NCBI GenBank assembly: GCA_013122435.1
Contig: WYDT01000035.1
Span: forward strand, 1 to 64,000
Origin: Chloroflexi bacterium AL-N1
GTDB lineage: Bacteria > Chloroflexota > Chloroflexia > Chloroflexales > Roseiflexaceae
DNA: 64,000 nucleotides
Direction: 5' to 3'
This document shows, piece by piece, positions 18,365 through 27,170 of the stretch (position 1 is the first letter of the stretch; the number at the start of each line of letters is the position of its first letter). A program made the translations under genes and the position numbers. A model generated the notes under the pieces. The model did no database searches. It worked only from the letters and a program-made list of their open reading frames with translations, and had not been told where the DNA came from.

Positions 18365-19369
18365 CTAGCGAATAATTAACGGAAGGAAGACACCTTCAAT
18401 TGGATCAACTGGTCCAGGAGTTGGGGTTGGCTCGCCCGGCTCGAGGGTTGGGGTTGGCTCACCCGGCTCGAGGGTTGGCGTTGGGGTTGGCTCACCCGGC
18501 TCGAGGGTTGGCGTTGCGGTCGGGTCTACTGGCTCTTCGGTTGGGGTTGGTGTCGGCTCTACTACCGGATCATCGACAAAGTCCTCATCAGCGGTATTCT
18601 GGAAATAATCGATAGAGCCAGTATAAGCTGGTGCTGTCCCTCCACTCGGCTCTGGATTAGAAACATAAGCACCAACACGGGTCAATGGCAGGGCACGACT
18701 TCTGCTACCGAGTCCATTTCCTTCATAATCTTCGCCATCAGTAGAGTAATCCAATGAAAATACAGGACCAGTGCGAGTCAGTCGTAAATACAAAGGTGCA
18801 GTATCGACACCTGTAATAGGTGTTTGGACAAGTCCCCCAACTTGCGTATATGGTTGGCCTACACCATCATTAGGTTGCAGTTCAGCAATGAAACCAAATA
18901 AATCACCATTTGGGGCTCTGTAGAATTCAAAGCGTAGAAAACGATCTATTTCACTGGTATCATCATTTAGCTCGACCATAATCCCCTGAGATGTAGATGG
19001 TTCAGGAAAGGTATCAAACTTCACTTCAACCTGGAAATCTTCATCGTTGGCATCCTGCATAATACGCGTAGCATTATGACCGCCTACCCACGACTCAAAC
19101 TCAGTCCCTTCGGGAAGCTCGATAAGCGCATTGGTCCCATCGAGTGTGAGCGTTCCGCTAATACCACCAACTGTTGGCTGGATAATTTCCCAAATGTCAG
19201 TATCTAACGCTTCCTCATTAAAATCATCTGACGCAATACCTGATGGATCATCAACCTGAGCAGGTACAACAGCGAGATTCGATGCTTCAATTGTAGTGAG
19301 CGAGTTGCTGGCGTAGAAGCCTCCAAATACCAGTACTACGCAGCAAGCAAAAACAATGTGTAACTTCAT
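18365..19369 (-). CDS. Secreted concanavalin-A-like (DUF1349-type) protein
   Basis: About 334 residues. The start ATG 19369 is chosen for the AGGTGA site just before it and because the product then begins with a signal peptide (LHIVFACCVVLVFGGFYA). The body resembles a concanavalin-like jelly-roll of the DUF1349 type: DDFNEEALDTDIWEI, MQDANDEDFQVEVKFD, YLRLTRTGPVFSLDYSTDG. A Thr/Pro/Glu repeat tail (PTPTLEPGE units) leads to the end VFLPLIIR, again the short terminal motif. Probably an extracellular carbohydrate-binding protein; no catalytic residues identified. Confidence 0.75.
   Translation of the reverse strand: MKLHIVFACCVVLVFGGFYASNSLTTIEASNLAVVPAQVDDPSGIASDDFNEEALDTDIWEIIQPTVGGISGTLTLDGTNALIELPEGTEFESWVGGHNATRIMQDANDEDFQVEVKFDTFPEPSTSQGIMVELNDDTSEIDRFLRFEFYRAPNGDLFGFIAELQPNDGVGQPYTQVGGLVQTPITGVDTAPLYLRLTRTGPVFSLDYSTDGEDYEGNGLGSRSRALPLTRVGAYVSNPEPSGGTAPAYTGSIDYFQNTADEDFVDDPVVEPTPTPTEEPVDPTATPTLEPGEPTPTPTLEPGEPTPTLEPGEPTPTPGPVDPIEGVFLPLIIR
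18405..18545 (-). repeat. Tandem repeat encoding PTPTLEPGE units
   Basis: Units of about 27-33 bases with the core GGCTCACCCGGCTCGAGGG repeat in frame through the C-terminal linker of the concanavalin-like protein. Confidence 0.8.
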
Positions 19370-19589
19370 AATGTCACCTGATACTAAATAATAACTTTCA
19401 ACCTTCAAACGGCGTTTTGTGTTGATGCAAGTGCAACGGGAGTGATAATGTCACAACGACATGAACGCCCTAGGTTGGTGAGCGCCGATAGTTCGGCGGA
19501 TTCCTCCTGAACAGGCTGCCAGGTATGTAACACACCGTACCTGTTGACTGCATCGTCGTACCTGAGAACGATTAGCCTAAGATATGGTC

Positions 19590-20819
19590 TTAGGTGATTG
19601 TGGGATAGGGGATAGGTATGATAAACTTACCTCCTCTCTGGCGATACTCGTCCTGCTGCTGTAAAATCTCTTTCGCAAAATTCCAGGCCAACAGCAAGAC
19701 ATAATCTGGCTGATCCTCCAATAGTTTGGTTGGCGCGAAGATTGGAAGATGATTTCCACCCATGTAGCGTCCTTGCTTAAAGGTGTTCAGATCAACAACA
19801 TAATCTACTAATTCACGAGTAATCCCGCAATAATTTAAGAGCGTTGTTGCCTTTGCTGCTGCGCCATAAGCGGCAATTCGCTTTCCCTCTTGCTTGAGTC
19901 CCCACAACATCTCCATGAGGGTTTGGCGAATATCTTTTACTCGTTCAGCAAAGTCGTGATAATAGGCAATCGTATCAACACCACGCTGATGTTCTTCTGC
20001 TAATAAAGCCTGTACGGTCTCCCTAACATTCTCACGTGGTTCGATGAAGAGCCGCAACGAACCGCCATGAATAGTGGTCCGCTGAATATCATTAAGATAC
20101 AAATCGTGTTTACGAAAGAGACGATCCAGTGCTGTAACAGAGAAATAGCAAAGATGTTGATGGTAGATTGTATCAAATTCACAGTGATCAACAAGGTCGA
20201 CCACATAGGGTGCTTCTATAACGGCCACACCCGTGTCTTTGAGGAGGATACGCATTCCCTCTACAAAGCCATTCAGGTCCGGCACATGTGCAAGGACATT
20301 GTTTGCGAGAAAAACATCAGCAGCACGATCTTTATCACGTAATGTCTGTGCAAGATCCTTGCCAAAAAACGCACACATGGTGGGGATACCCGACTCCTGG
20401 GCTTTTTCGGCAGGCCCTTTCGCTGGGTCAATACCAAGGACTGGAATACCCTGTTCAGCAAAGTTGCGTAACATGTACCCATCATTGCTGGCAGCTTCAA
20501 TGACCAGACTCTGTGCATCCAAACCACGTGTTTCCATGATATATTGAGCACTGGTCCCAAAATGTTCCAGCAGTGCTTTAGAAACCGACGAAAAATAGGG
20601 ATAGTCCTCATAAAAAAGGATTTCAGGTGGCACAATCTCTAAAATTTGCACCAGGGCTGACTCGGGACAGAAGCCGAGGGTCAGCGGTGCGGTTATTTCT
20701 GGTTGATCCAGTTGATCTACCGTGAGAAGACGGTCGGCAAGTGGGGTGTGTCCAAATTCAAGAATCACTTCAATATGTGTGCTGCCACATGCGCGACAGG
20801 TTGGTTGTGTCTCACTCAT
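19590..20819 (-). CDS. SAM-dependent sugar C-methyltransferase-like protein
   Basis: About 409 residues, same family type as the 15271-16452 product. The N-terminal zinc-binding part has TCRACGSTHIEV, and the usual metal-binding region follows. The SAM domain has LVIEAASNDGYMLRNFAEQG and the C-terminal part has IAAYGAAAKATTLLNYCGI and DYVLLLAWNFAKEIL. NASNDG-like motifs mark C-3 methyltransferases of branched deoxysugars. The start 20819 gives MSETQPTCRACG. It lies last in a minus-strand run after the GT2, cytidylyltransferase and SDR genes, so a role on the same nucleotide sugar is inferred. Confidence 0.85.
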   Translation of the reverse strand: MSETQPTCRACGSTHIEVILEFGHTPLADRLLTVDQLDQPEITAPLTLGFCPESALVQILEIVPPEILFYEDYPYFSSVSKALLEHFGTSAQYIMETRGLDAQSLVIEAASNDGYMLRNFAEQGIPVLGIDPAKGPAEKAQESGIPTMCAFFGKDLAQTLRDKDRAADVFLANNVLAHVPDLNGFVEGMRILLKDTGVAVIEAPYVVDLVDHCEFDTIYHQHLCYFSVTALDRLFRKHDLYLNDIQRTTIHGGSLRLFIEPRENVRETVQALLAEEHQRGVDTIAYYHDFAERVKDIRQTLMEMLWGLKQEGKRIAAYGAAAKATTLLNYCGITRELVDYVVDLNTFKQGRYMGGNHLPIFAPTKLLEDQPDYVLLLAWNFAKEILQQQDEYRQRGGKFIIPIPYPTIT

Positions 20820-20841
20820 AACGTCTCTTTGTCTTTCCTCT

Positions 20842-21888
20842 TCATACACCTACAGAAATAGCCTGTTCACGCCACCGCAATGAGGTATCTAACCGACCAC
20901 TACTGATGAGGTGTTTAATATGATCAATACGCTTGTAACGTGGCCCCTCAAAATCCTCGACACGCAAATCAACCTGCTGATACGCAGCATATAATTCCTG
21001 AGCACCGCGCCGAGCATCCCACTGTGGCTGGAAGTTCGGCAAGACCTCCGTAATCAGCGAACAGTCCACACGATAACACCGTTTGTCAGGTCCAGCATCG
21101 TCCGCATACTCAATACGGCTGTTTGGTACAACCTCATGGACAATTTCAGCGAGTTCGCTAATGCGATAATTTTCAGTCGTTCGACCAACATTGAAGGCTT
21201 GATTGTGGACCAATTCTCGTGGTGCTTCTAACGCAGCCAGGAATGCACGTGAAATATCTTCGATGTGCACAATTGGACGCCACGGTGTACCGTCGCTCTT
21301 CATGTAGATCTGCCCGGTTGTCAGGGCCCAGGCGACCAGGTTGTTCAGCACCAGGTCAAAGCGTAACCGCGGTGACACCCCATAGGCAGTCGCATTACGT
21401 AAAGAGGTGGGGCTAAAATTGTCGTCAGCCAGCGGTGCTACATCCTGTTCAACCATGACTTTTGATTTGCCATAGGGGGTGACAGGGTTAAAGCTGGCGT
21501 TTTCATCAAGCATATCGTCACCTGAGGCACCATAAGTGCTACAGGATGAGGAAAAGATAAATCGTGATATGCCAGCAGCTTTTGCCAGCGTTGCCAGGCG
21601 TACGGATGCGGCATGGTTGATGTCGTAGGTCAACTCAGGATTCAAATCACCGAGTGGATCGTTGGACAAACCAGCCAGATGCATAACGGCATCAACACCC
21701 TCAAAATCTTCAAGCTGCACATCACGTATATCTTTACGAATACTTGGAATAGCTGGCACCTCGGTGTTAAAGGTGGACTGCTCAAATAGATCACTATCCA
21801 GGCCAACGACTTCATGCCCGGCAGCTTGCAGCAGTGGGGTCAAGACTGTTCCAATATAACCATTGTGACCGGTAACAAGAACACGCAT
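20842..21888 (-). CDS. NAD-dependent epimerase/dehydratase (extended SDR)
   Basis: 348 residues. The Rossmann nucleotide motif is VTGHNGYIGTVLTPLL, followed by AVMHLAGLSNDP, the serine region FSSSCSTYGAS and the catalytic YxxxK in PYGKSKVMVEQ. It is an extended SDR acting on a nucleotide sugar. The placement seven bases after rfbF suggests it works on a CDP-sugar, for example as a 4,6-dehydratase-related reductase or epimerase, but the reaction cannot be fixed from sequence. Confidence 0.85.
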   Translation of the reverse strand: MRVLVTGHNGYIGTVLTPLLQAAGHEVVGLDSDLFEQSTFNTEVPAIPSIRKDIRDVQLEDFEGVDAVMHLAGLSNDPLGDLNPELTYDINHAASVRLATLAKAAGISRFIFSSSCSTYGASGDDMLDENASFNPVTPYGKSKVMVEQDVAPLADDNFSPTSLRNATAYGVSPRLRFDLVLNNLVAWALTTGQIYMKSDGTPWRPIVHIEDISRAFLAALEAPRELVHNQAFNVGRTTENYRISELAEIVHEVVPNSRIEYADDAGPDKRCYRVDCSLITEVLPNFQPQWDARRGAQELYAAYQQVDLRVEDFEGPRYKRIDHIKHLISSGRLDTSLRWREQAISVGV

Positions 21889-21895
21889 AATCTAA

Positions 21896-22666
21896 CTACT
21901 CCCAAATCTTCCAGGGGGCATTACCACTGTCCCAAAGCCCCTCTAATAATCGTTTATCACGGATAGTATCCATACACTGCCAATATCCATGGTGACGATA
22001 CGCCATGAGTTGCCCGTCGTTGGCCAGGCGCACGAGCGCATCGGATTCAAAAGATGTATCATCTGAATCAATGTAATCGGTAATGCCAGGCTCAAGCACA
22101 AAGAAGGCGCCGTTCACAAAGCCCTCAGCAGTTTTCGGCTTTTCGGCAAACTCGCGTATCATATCGCCTTCAAACTTGAGGTGGCCAAAGCGCGTGGCCG
22201 GCAAAACTGCCGACAGGGTGGCTAATTTGCCATGAGAGCGATGGAATTCTAATAATGCATGGAGATCGATAGTCGAGACACCATCACCCCAGGTAAGCAT
22301 AAATGTTTCGCCGCCCATATGGGGAATAAGGCGTTTGATACGCCCACCTGTCTGAGTATCCAATCCAGTATCAACCAGATGAACCATCCAGTCAGGCGTA
22401 TCACTGCCATGCATTGACACATCACCAGTTTGCATGTTGATCGACAGGTTGCTATTGTGCATGCAATAGTCGACCATATATTTTTTGATGACATGCCCTT
22501 TATAGCCAAGCGCAACAACAAATTCATTGAACCCATAGTGGTCATAGTGTTTCATAATATGCCAGAGAATTGGGCGTTCACCAATTTCCACCATGGGTTT
22601 TGGTTTTAAGTCTGTTTCCTCTGATAGGCGCGATCCGGCGCCACCTGCTAAAATCCCCACCTTCAT
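21896..22666 (-). CDS. rfbF: Glucose-1-phosphate cytidylyltransferase
   Basis: 256 residues, the usual length for RfbF. It makes CDP-glucose from CTP and glucose-1-phosphate, the first step to CDP-linked deoxysugars. The nucleotide-binding motif is ILAGGAGSRLSEETDLKPKP, followed by MVEIGERPILWHIMKHY and FVVALGYKGHVIKKYM; FMLTWGDGVSTIDL and GYWQCMDTIRDKRLLE are also characteristic. It overlaps the upstream GT2 by four bases. The usual partner rfbG (CDP-glucose 4,6-dehydratase) is not recognisable by name here; the adjacent SDR may take that place. Confidence 0.9.
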   Translation of the reverse strand: MKVGILAGGAGSRLSEETDLKPKPMVEIGERPILWHIMKHYDHYGFNEFVVALGYKGHVIKKYMVDYCMHNSNLSINMQTGDVSMHGSDTPDWMVHLVDTGLDTQTGGRIKRLIPHMGGETFMLTWGDGVSTIDLHALLEFHRSHGKLATLSAVLPATRFGHLKFEGDMIREFAEKPKTAEGFVNGAFFVLEPGITDYIDSDDTSFESDALVRLANDGQLMAYRHHGYWQCMDTIRDKRLLEGLWDSGNAPWKIWE

Positions 22667-23613
22667 ACAGACTTCCTCCTCAACTCGTTCTGCATGGCCC
22701 GACGCATGTTTACGCTCTCATACATTGGCCATACCATGGCCGTCAGGACTTCGAGTCCGATCCGAACAACATTGCCTGGATAAATGAGCCACTGACCCAG
22801 GCGGGCATAGCATAACGTCTTATCCATACGACTCAGCGGAACACGTTTCACAGAAGCAACATATTCACAGAACAGTCGCCAATTGGGGAATTGCACACGC
22901 CCACGGTTGGCCGGATCAAACCAGACAGCACGCTCACTGGCAGGTCGATTAGCTTTTACTGACATCTGAGCATGTTCGCGACGGAAGAAGAGGTATTCAG
23001 GAACCTCGTGGAATGAGCCACGCAATGCAAGTTCAGCAATTAAGTTCCGATCAGATGATTGGTAACTACCTATGAGCAAGGTTTCACGCAATACACATAA
23101 ACGCATCAACCCAAAGGCCACGTTCATCATCCGTGTGGACACCTTATGAAAGTCGTTATAGCGTACATGGGCTTTGTCTGATTGCAAGTTGAGGCAATCT
23201 TCGTATTCACGAATGACTGTACCGTTCTCATCAATCAACATCGTCTTTGGATAACAAAGCACAACTTCCGGTTGTGCTTCAAGAATAGCAACACAGCGCT
23301 CAAGATGGATTGGAGCAACAACATCATCGTATGCAGCCCAACGAAAAAACTCGCCCTGAGCTAATTCGACCAGGCGGTTATAATTCCAGGCGGCACCATT
23401 GTTTGTGTTGCTACGATAGTAACGAATACGTGATTCCCGTGCGGCATACTCTTCACAAATCGAACGGGTCTTGTCTGTCGAACCATTGTCACTGATGATA
23501 AGCTCAAAATCTGCGTAGGTTTGTGCTAACAGCGAATCCAGTGCCTCGCGAAGGTACTGTTCCCCGTTAAAAACCGGCATGCCGATACTTATACGTGGTT
23601 TTAGTTGTGCCAT
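22663..23613 (-). CDS. Glycosyltransferase family 2
   Basis: 316 residues with a GT-A fold. The N-terminus ISIGMPVFNGEQYLREALDS with IISDNGSTDKTRSICEEY and the acidic stretch FFRWAAYDDVVAPIHLERC identify GT2. No transmembrane segment is obvious, though the C-terminus is fairly hydrophobic (VVRIGLEVLTAMVWPM). It is the first gene of the minus-strand run GT2-rfbF-SDR-methyltransferase and overlaps rfbF by four bases. It probably transfers the sugar made by the following genes. Confidence 0.88.
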   Translation of the reverse strand: MAQLKPRISIGMPVFNGEQYLREALDSLLAQTYADFELIISDNGSTDKTRSICEEYAARESRIRYYRSNTNNGAAWNYNRLVELAQGEFFRWAAYDDVVAPIHLERCVAILEAQPEVVLCYPKTMLIDENGTVIREYEDCLNLQSDKAHVRYNDFHKVSTRMMNVAFGLMRLCVLRETLLIGSYQSSDRNLIAELALRGSFHEVPEYLFFRREHAQMSVKANRPASERAVWFDPANRGRVQFPNWRLFCEYVASVKRVPLSRMDKTLCYARLGQWLIYPGNVVRIGLEVLTAMVWPMYESVNMRRAMQNELRRKSV

Positions 23614-24189
23614 GCTGGTACTCCTCAGTCATCAACAATCTGCTTTACTAAAAAAAACACGGCTCGGGATTTCCCTCTTGGATGGTGGTTGGATATGCTC
23701 CCGATTAATGACATATAGAGTATGACGTTTAATCTTCGCATTTGGGTGATAACCACCAATGTAAAAGCTCCATCACCGGAACAATTGGCCATGTTTAGGG
23801 GTATCCTTGCTTCTTACTATACAAGAGGATGTAGTGATTGCAATTACAGTTTCGTCATTGCATATCCCAGTGTGGTGGCACGTAGGCGATTCTATTGGTG
23901 AGAAACACAATATTCAAATATTACAGCTATGTAAGGGGAGTGTTTTTGGACATTAATAAGGCAATTTATGTGCCACCGCCAACGAAATTTGACGGTGTAA
24001 AACTGACAGTATCGTGATATGTGTCTGAAAAAGGTCTCAAAACACTTACACACATTTGTCGGTCTTGTGCAGCGTATAAAGTGATTCATGTGCGCTCTGC
24101 TCTTAGTGGATTGCATCACTGGAGACCGTATACTGAAAGACGTATTGGGCAGACTAGTAACACATTAGTTGTATCCACAAACACATGAC
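23614..24189. other. Intergenic region between sugar genes and the accessory island
   Basis: About 575 bases. I found no supportable gene. AT content rises from here, which is why I place the left edge of the accessory island in this stretch. No tRNA or direct repeat marking an attachment site was recognised. Confidence 0.4.
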
Positions 24190-24475
24190 TTACAGATGAT
24201 CCAGAAAGGGCGTCACAACCGCTTGCGTCTCCTTACTACTCAGCACTGGAACAATCTCAAATGTGGCACCAGAACCACGCCACCCAAGAATCCATTCTTG
24301 CAATAAACGCAAATCCTCGCATTCCATCAATTGAAAACAACGACTGAAATTCGGCTCAACCCAGCTATTTATATACGTCAAGCCTTCAGGAAACATGCGT
24401 CCTTCATCTCGTATCCGCTTATAGATGGGTAACATGTCCATTATCTCTGAATCGCTCAATAATCATGAACAACAT
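24190..24475 (-). pseudogene. DUF3303-family protein, frameshifted near the N-terminus
   Basis: The main frame encodes YKRIRDEGRMFPEGLTYINS, WVEPNFSRCFQLMECED and FEIVPVLSSKE, which fits the small DUF3303 family of unknown function. The natural start is ATG 24475 with AAGGAAGAG upstream, reading MLFMIIERFRDNGHVTH. That frame hits TAA after CAT CTA, and the family sequence resumes one frame over at YKRIRDE. One base has therefore been gained or lost around 24430-24440. A gene finder would instead use a TTG at 24459. It may be a pseudogene or a sequencing error. Confidence 0.7.
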
Positions 24476-24751
24476 AATCTCTTCCTTCAATACACTCGAT
24501 GTGAAAAACAAATCGATATTGATAGCATAGTCAATATGTTCAAGGGCATGAATAAAGTCTAACACTCTATTTCTCCACATAAGCCCTTAGAGGTTTGGAC
24601 AGCCAGTAGCTAGATATCCAAAAGGTGCAGACATGTCAAAGTGTATCTGTATACGGCAAGAAATAAAAGCCACAGCCAAGTTATGACGCATAGAATACGA
24701 AGACATTGTTGAGGACACGGGTTTATAGAGGAGGAGGTATCTCTTCTGCCC

Positions 24752-24782
24752 AAAAAGTAAGATAATTCCGTCAAATTATCTT
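24752..24782 (-). terminator. Intrinsic terminator of the RiPP-like operon
   Basis: A perfect 9-base-pair stem AAGATAATT/AATTATCTT with a six-base loop is followed on the minus strand by ACTTTTT. It starts about 20 bases after the subtilase stop, marking the operon end. Confidence 0.8.
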
Positions 24783-24802
24783 AAGCATTCTATAGATATG
24801 TA

Positions 24803-25924
24803 TTAATGTGTAGCTGCTTCAGGAGCTGCACAGGACGGGCCAAACGCTGGCACCCACCCATTTGGATTGAGTGCTGCAGGCGCTAATATCCCCGTGCGAC
24901 CATATTTGCGTTTTCCCGAAGATAAACAACACGGATGAAACACACCAACGCTTATACGTCGAATCATTACAGGCTTATCAGGATATAGTATAGTGTCTAT
25001 TGGTGTGGTTGAAACTAAAACAGGGCAAGTAAAGACTTCATCATCAGGCCGAAAAACATAGGGAGCAATAGAGTCTATTACCAATAGCACGTCAGATGGA
25101 TTCAAATGACTTGTTGATCGTAGCTTATCATTGGTTACACAATCTATATGTATCTGGGTTGTACCACCATCTTGAGCTATTTTTTCATCAAGCCACACCA
25201 CACTCCCAGGTAAACCATGAGCAACAATTAATTGTTCTCCTTGACTTATCATATATCTGTTAAGATGAAGATCTTCATCGACAGCAATAACGCTGTCAAT
25301 ATCTGCGGGCCATAAAGGCAATGAAGCACTCTCTAGGCTTTCTAAAACCCCTCGACCAACAGCCCAAACTGTTATACCGACATTGGAACGTTGACTTATT
25401 AACTCAGAGTAAATTGGCAGTGCATCAGGGTCTGTTGAACTAAAAGTCCACACAGCTTTATTACATGGAAGCCCTCTGTGTACTTGATCAATTAACCATT
25501 CACAAGCTTCAATAAGACCTGGCAAAGAAATTTCAGGAATCAGTGAATAAGCAACTTTGACAGGTAGTACAGCAATTCCTCTCATTGCTATAATACCTGC
25601 CGTTGCTGTGCCATGCCCATTGATATCAAATATATTTGTAGTAGGAGTATCACTCATATCATAATCTGGATGCAAGCCAGCGAAGTCGCGAACTGGCACT
25701 AATAACTGACTTGCAGTTGGGCAATAGTCATACGGAAATGCATGCTCATACTGAACAATATCAGTTGTTGTCAGTTGACCTTGGATAGCAGCACGGCGAA
25801 TTTGGTACAATTGTTCGACACTACCCCCACCAATATCTTCATAAGACATCATGTCTGTTAATCTAAAAACATGATGTTTGTAATCTACACCTGAGTCAAA
25901 CACAGCAATCAAATTATCACTCAC
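24803..25924 (-). CDS. Subtilisin-like (S8) serine protease of the RiPP-like locus
   Basis: 373 residues. The full triad is visible: Asp10 in IAVFDSGVDYKH, His104 in DINGHGTATAGIIA and Ser364 in FGPSCAAPEAATH. There is no signal peptide or propeptide, so it is probably cytosolic, like maturation proteases of the cyanobactin PatA/PatG kind. It ends only nine residues after the serine, much shorter than usual, and a terminator follows at once. The GTG start has AAGGAG eight bases upstream and sits right at the MFS stop, so translation looks coupled. Inferred role: leader removal or macrocyclisation of the peptides encoded upstream. A degradative protease is the alternative. Confidence 0.8.
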   Translation of the reverse strand: MSDNLIAVFDSGVDYKHHVFRLTDMMSYEDIGGGSVEQLYQIRRAAIQGQLTTTDIVQYEHAFPYDYCPTASQLLVPVRDFAGLHPDYDMSDTPTTNIFDINGHGTATAGIIAMRGIAVLPVKVAYSLIPEISLPGLIEACEWLIDQVHRGLPCNKAVWTFSSTDPDALPIYSELISQRSNVGITVWAVGRGVLESLESASLPLWPADIDSVIAVDEDLHLNRYMISQGEQLIVAHGLPGSVVWLDEKIAQDGGTTQIHIDCVTNDKLRSTSHLNPSDVLLVIDSIAPYVFRPDDEVFTCPVLVSTTPIDTILYPDKPVMIRRISVGVFHPCCLSSGKRKYGRTGILAPAALNPNGWVPAFGPSCAAPEAATH

Positions 25925-27163
25925 TTACACTACTCCTTGCTATTGACGACGGTCCTATCGCTATAGGCCAGATGCCCAACACAGCAACTAGACATGCTAT
26001 ACCACTGGCGATTAACAAGGCTGGTGCAACACCAAACAGCGTGGCCACTGTCCCACCAAGCAGGCTGGTCACAGGCATTGCTCGATAACAAACATCAATG
26101 TTGCACGTGTCCTTGCAATCAGAGGTTTGGGGGTACGCCGTGTCATCTCTGTCTGAGCGAGTGGCACCCATAATGCCTCCGACACCGCAGAAAACACCAT
26201 TGCCGCCAAAACGAAACTAACACTCGGTTCAACTGCGAGAAAGAGTGGAGCTATGACGCCTCCAGCTGCTGCGATTCCCATCACTCATAAACGTTCCAGA
26301 CGTCGTGCCAATGTTGCTGCAACAAGCGCAACACCTATCGCAGCAATGCCAGCAGACGATCGCATAAAGCCAATAAAACTCTCCCATCTGTTGATAAAAC
26401 CGCCATCACGGACCTACGGGACCACAACTGTAGCGACAACTTCCTCAGCAACAACAATACCAGCCAATGTAATCATCATGGCCCGAAGAAAGCGGTCTTT
26501 GCGAATGTGATTCCATCCGTCAGTCACATCATTCCAGAGGCTGGTTGTATCTGAAGTGTCTGACTGAACGGGTTGAACCTCAGAGCGCCGGAGTAGTGGG
26601 TGCTGAATAATAAATGATATACCTAATAATATTGCAGCAACCACAAAAACAAGCCAGGTATTGACCATAATCAGGAAAGCTCCCAGGGCCGATCCAAGGA
26701 TAGTGTTGGTAACGCTCTGGGTAGAATATAACAAGGCATACGACTCATCATAGGTCTGCTCTCCAAGCAAGAGCGCCGGGAGTGCCATTACCGCAGAGTC
26801 AGCCAGCACCTCAAGAAATCCCCACATTGCAGCGATTACAAGCAAGAAGAACAGTTGTTGCTCAGGGGGGAATGCTACTATCACCATTGCAACTACTGCC
26901 ACTACGATACGAATTGGTCGTACAATCAACAATAGTGGTCCAGGTCCTAGTCGATCAATGAGCGTACTGAGAGGGATTGAGAAGAGCCACCACACAGTTT
27001 GTGCAGCACTTAACAGGCCGATCCATAATGGACTAGCACCAGTTTGTGCAGCAACTATTGGCAACCCAAGTAAAAATAATCCATCAGCAAGATTGCTAGT
27101 TGCAGAGGTCGCCAAGATTCTTCGTAAAAGAAGATTTTGCAGGGCTGCTCTCATGGATATCAT
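25917..27163 (-). pseudogene. MFS transporter, broken by two stops and one frameshift
   Basis: The first 249 residues are a normal MFS N-terminal half (SLYSTLIDRLGPGPLLL-like loop PLSTLIDRLGPGPLLLIV, about six membrane segments). The same frame then meets TAG after VATVVVP and TGA after RRLERL, yet coding resemblance continues on both sides (MGIAAAGGVIAPLFLAVEP). A one-base shift near 26080 moves the rest (PVTSLLGGTVATLFGVAPAL) to another frame. The substitution-type stops point to real decay rather than only homopolymer errors. It is tightly placed between the SagB and subtilase genes, as a peptide exporter would be. Confidence 0.8.
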
Positions 27164-27170
27164 TACCTAG

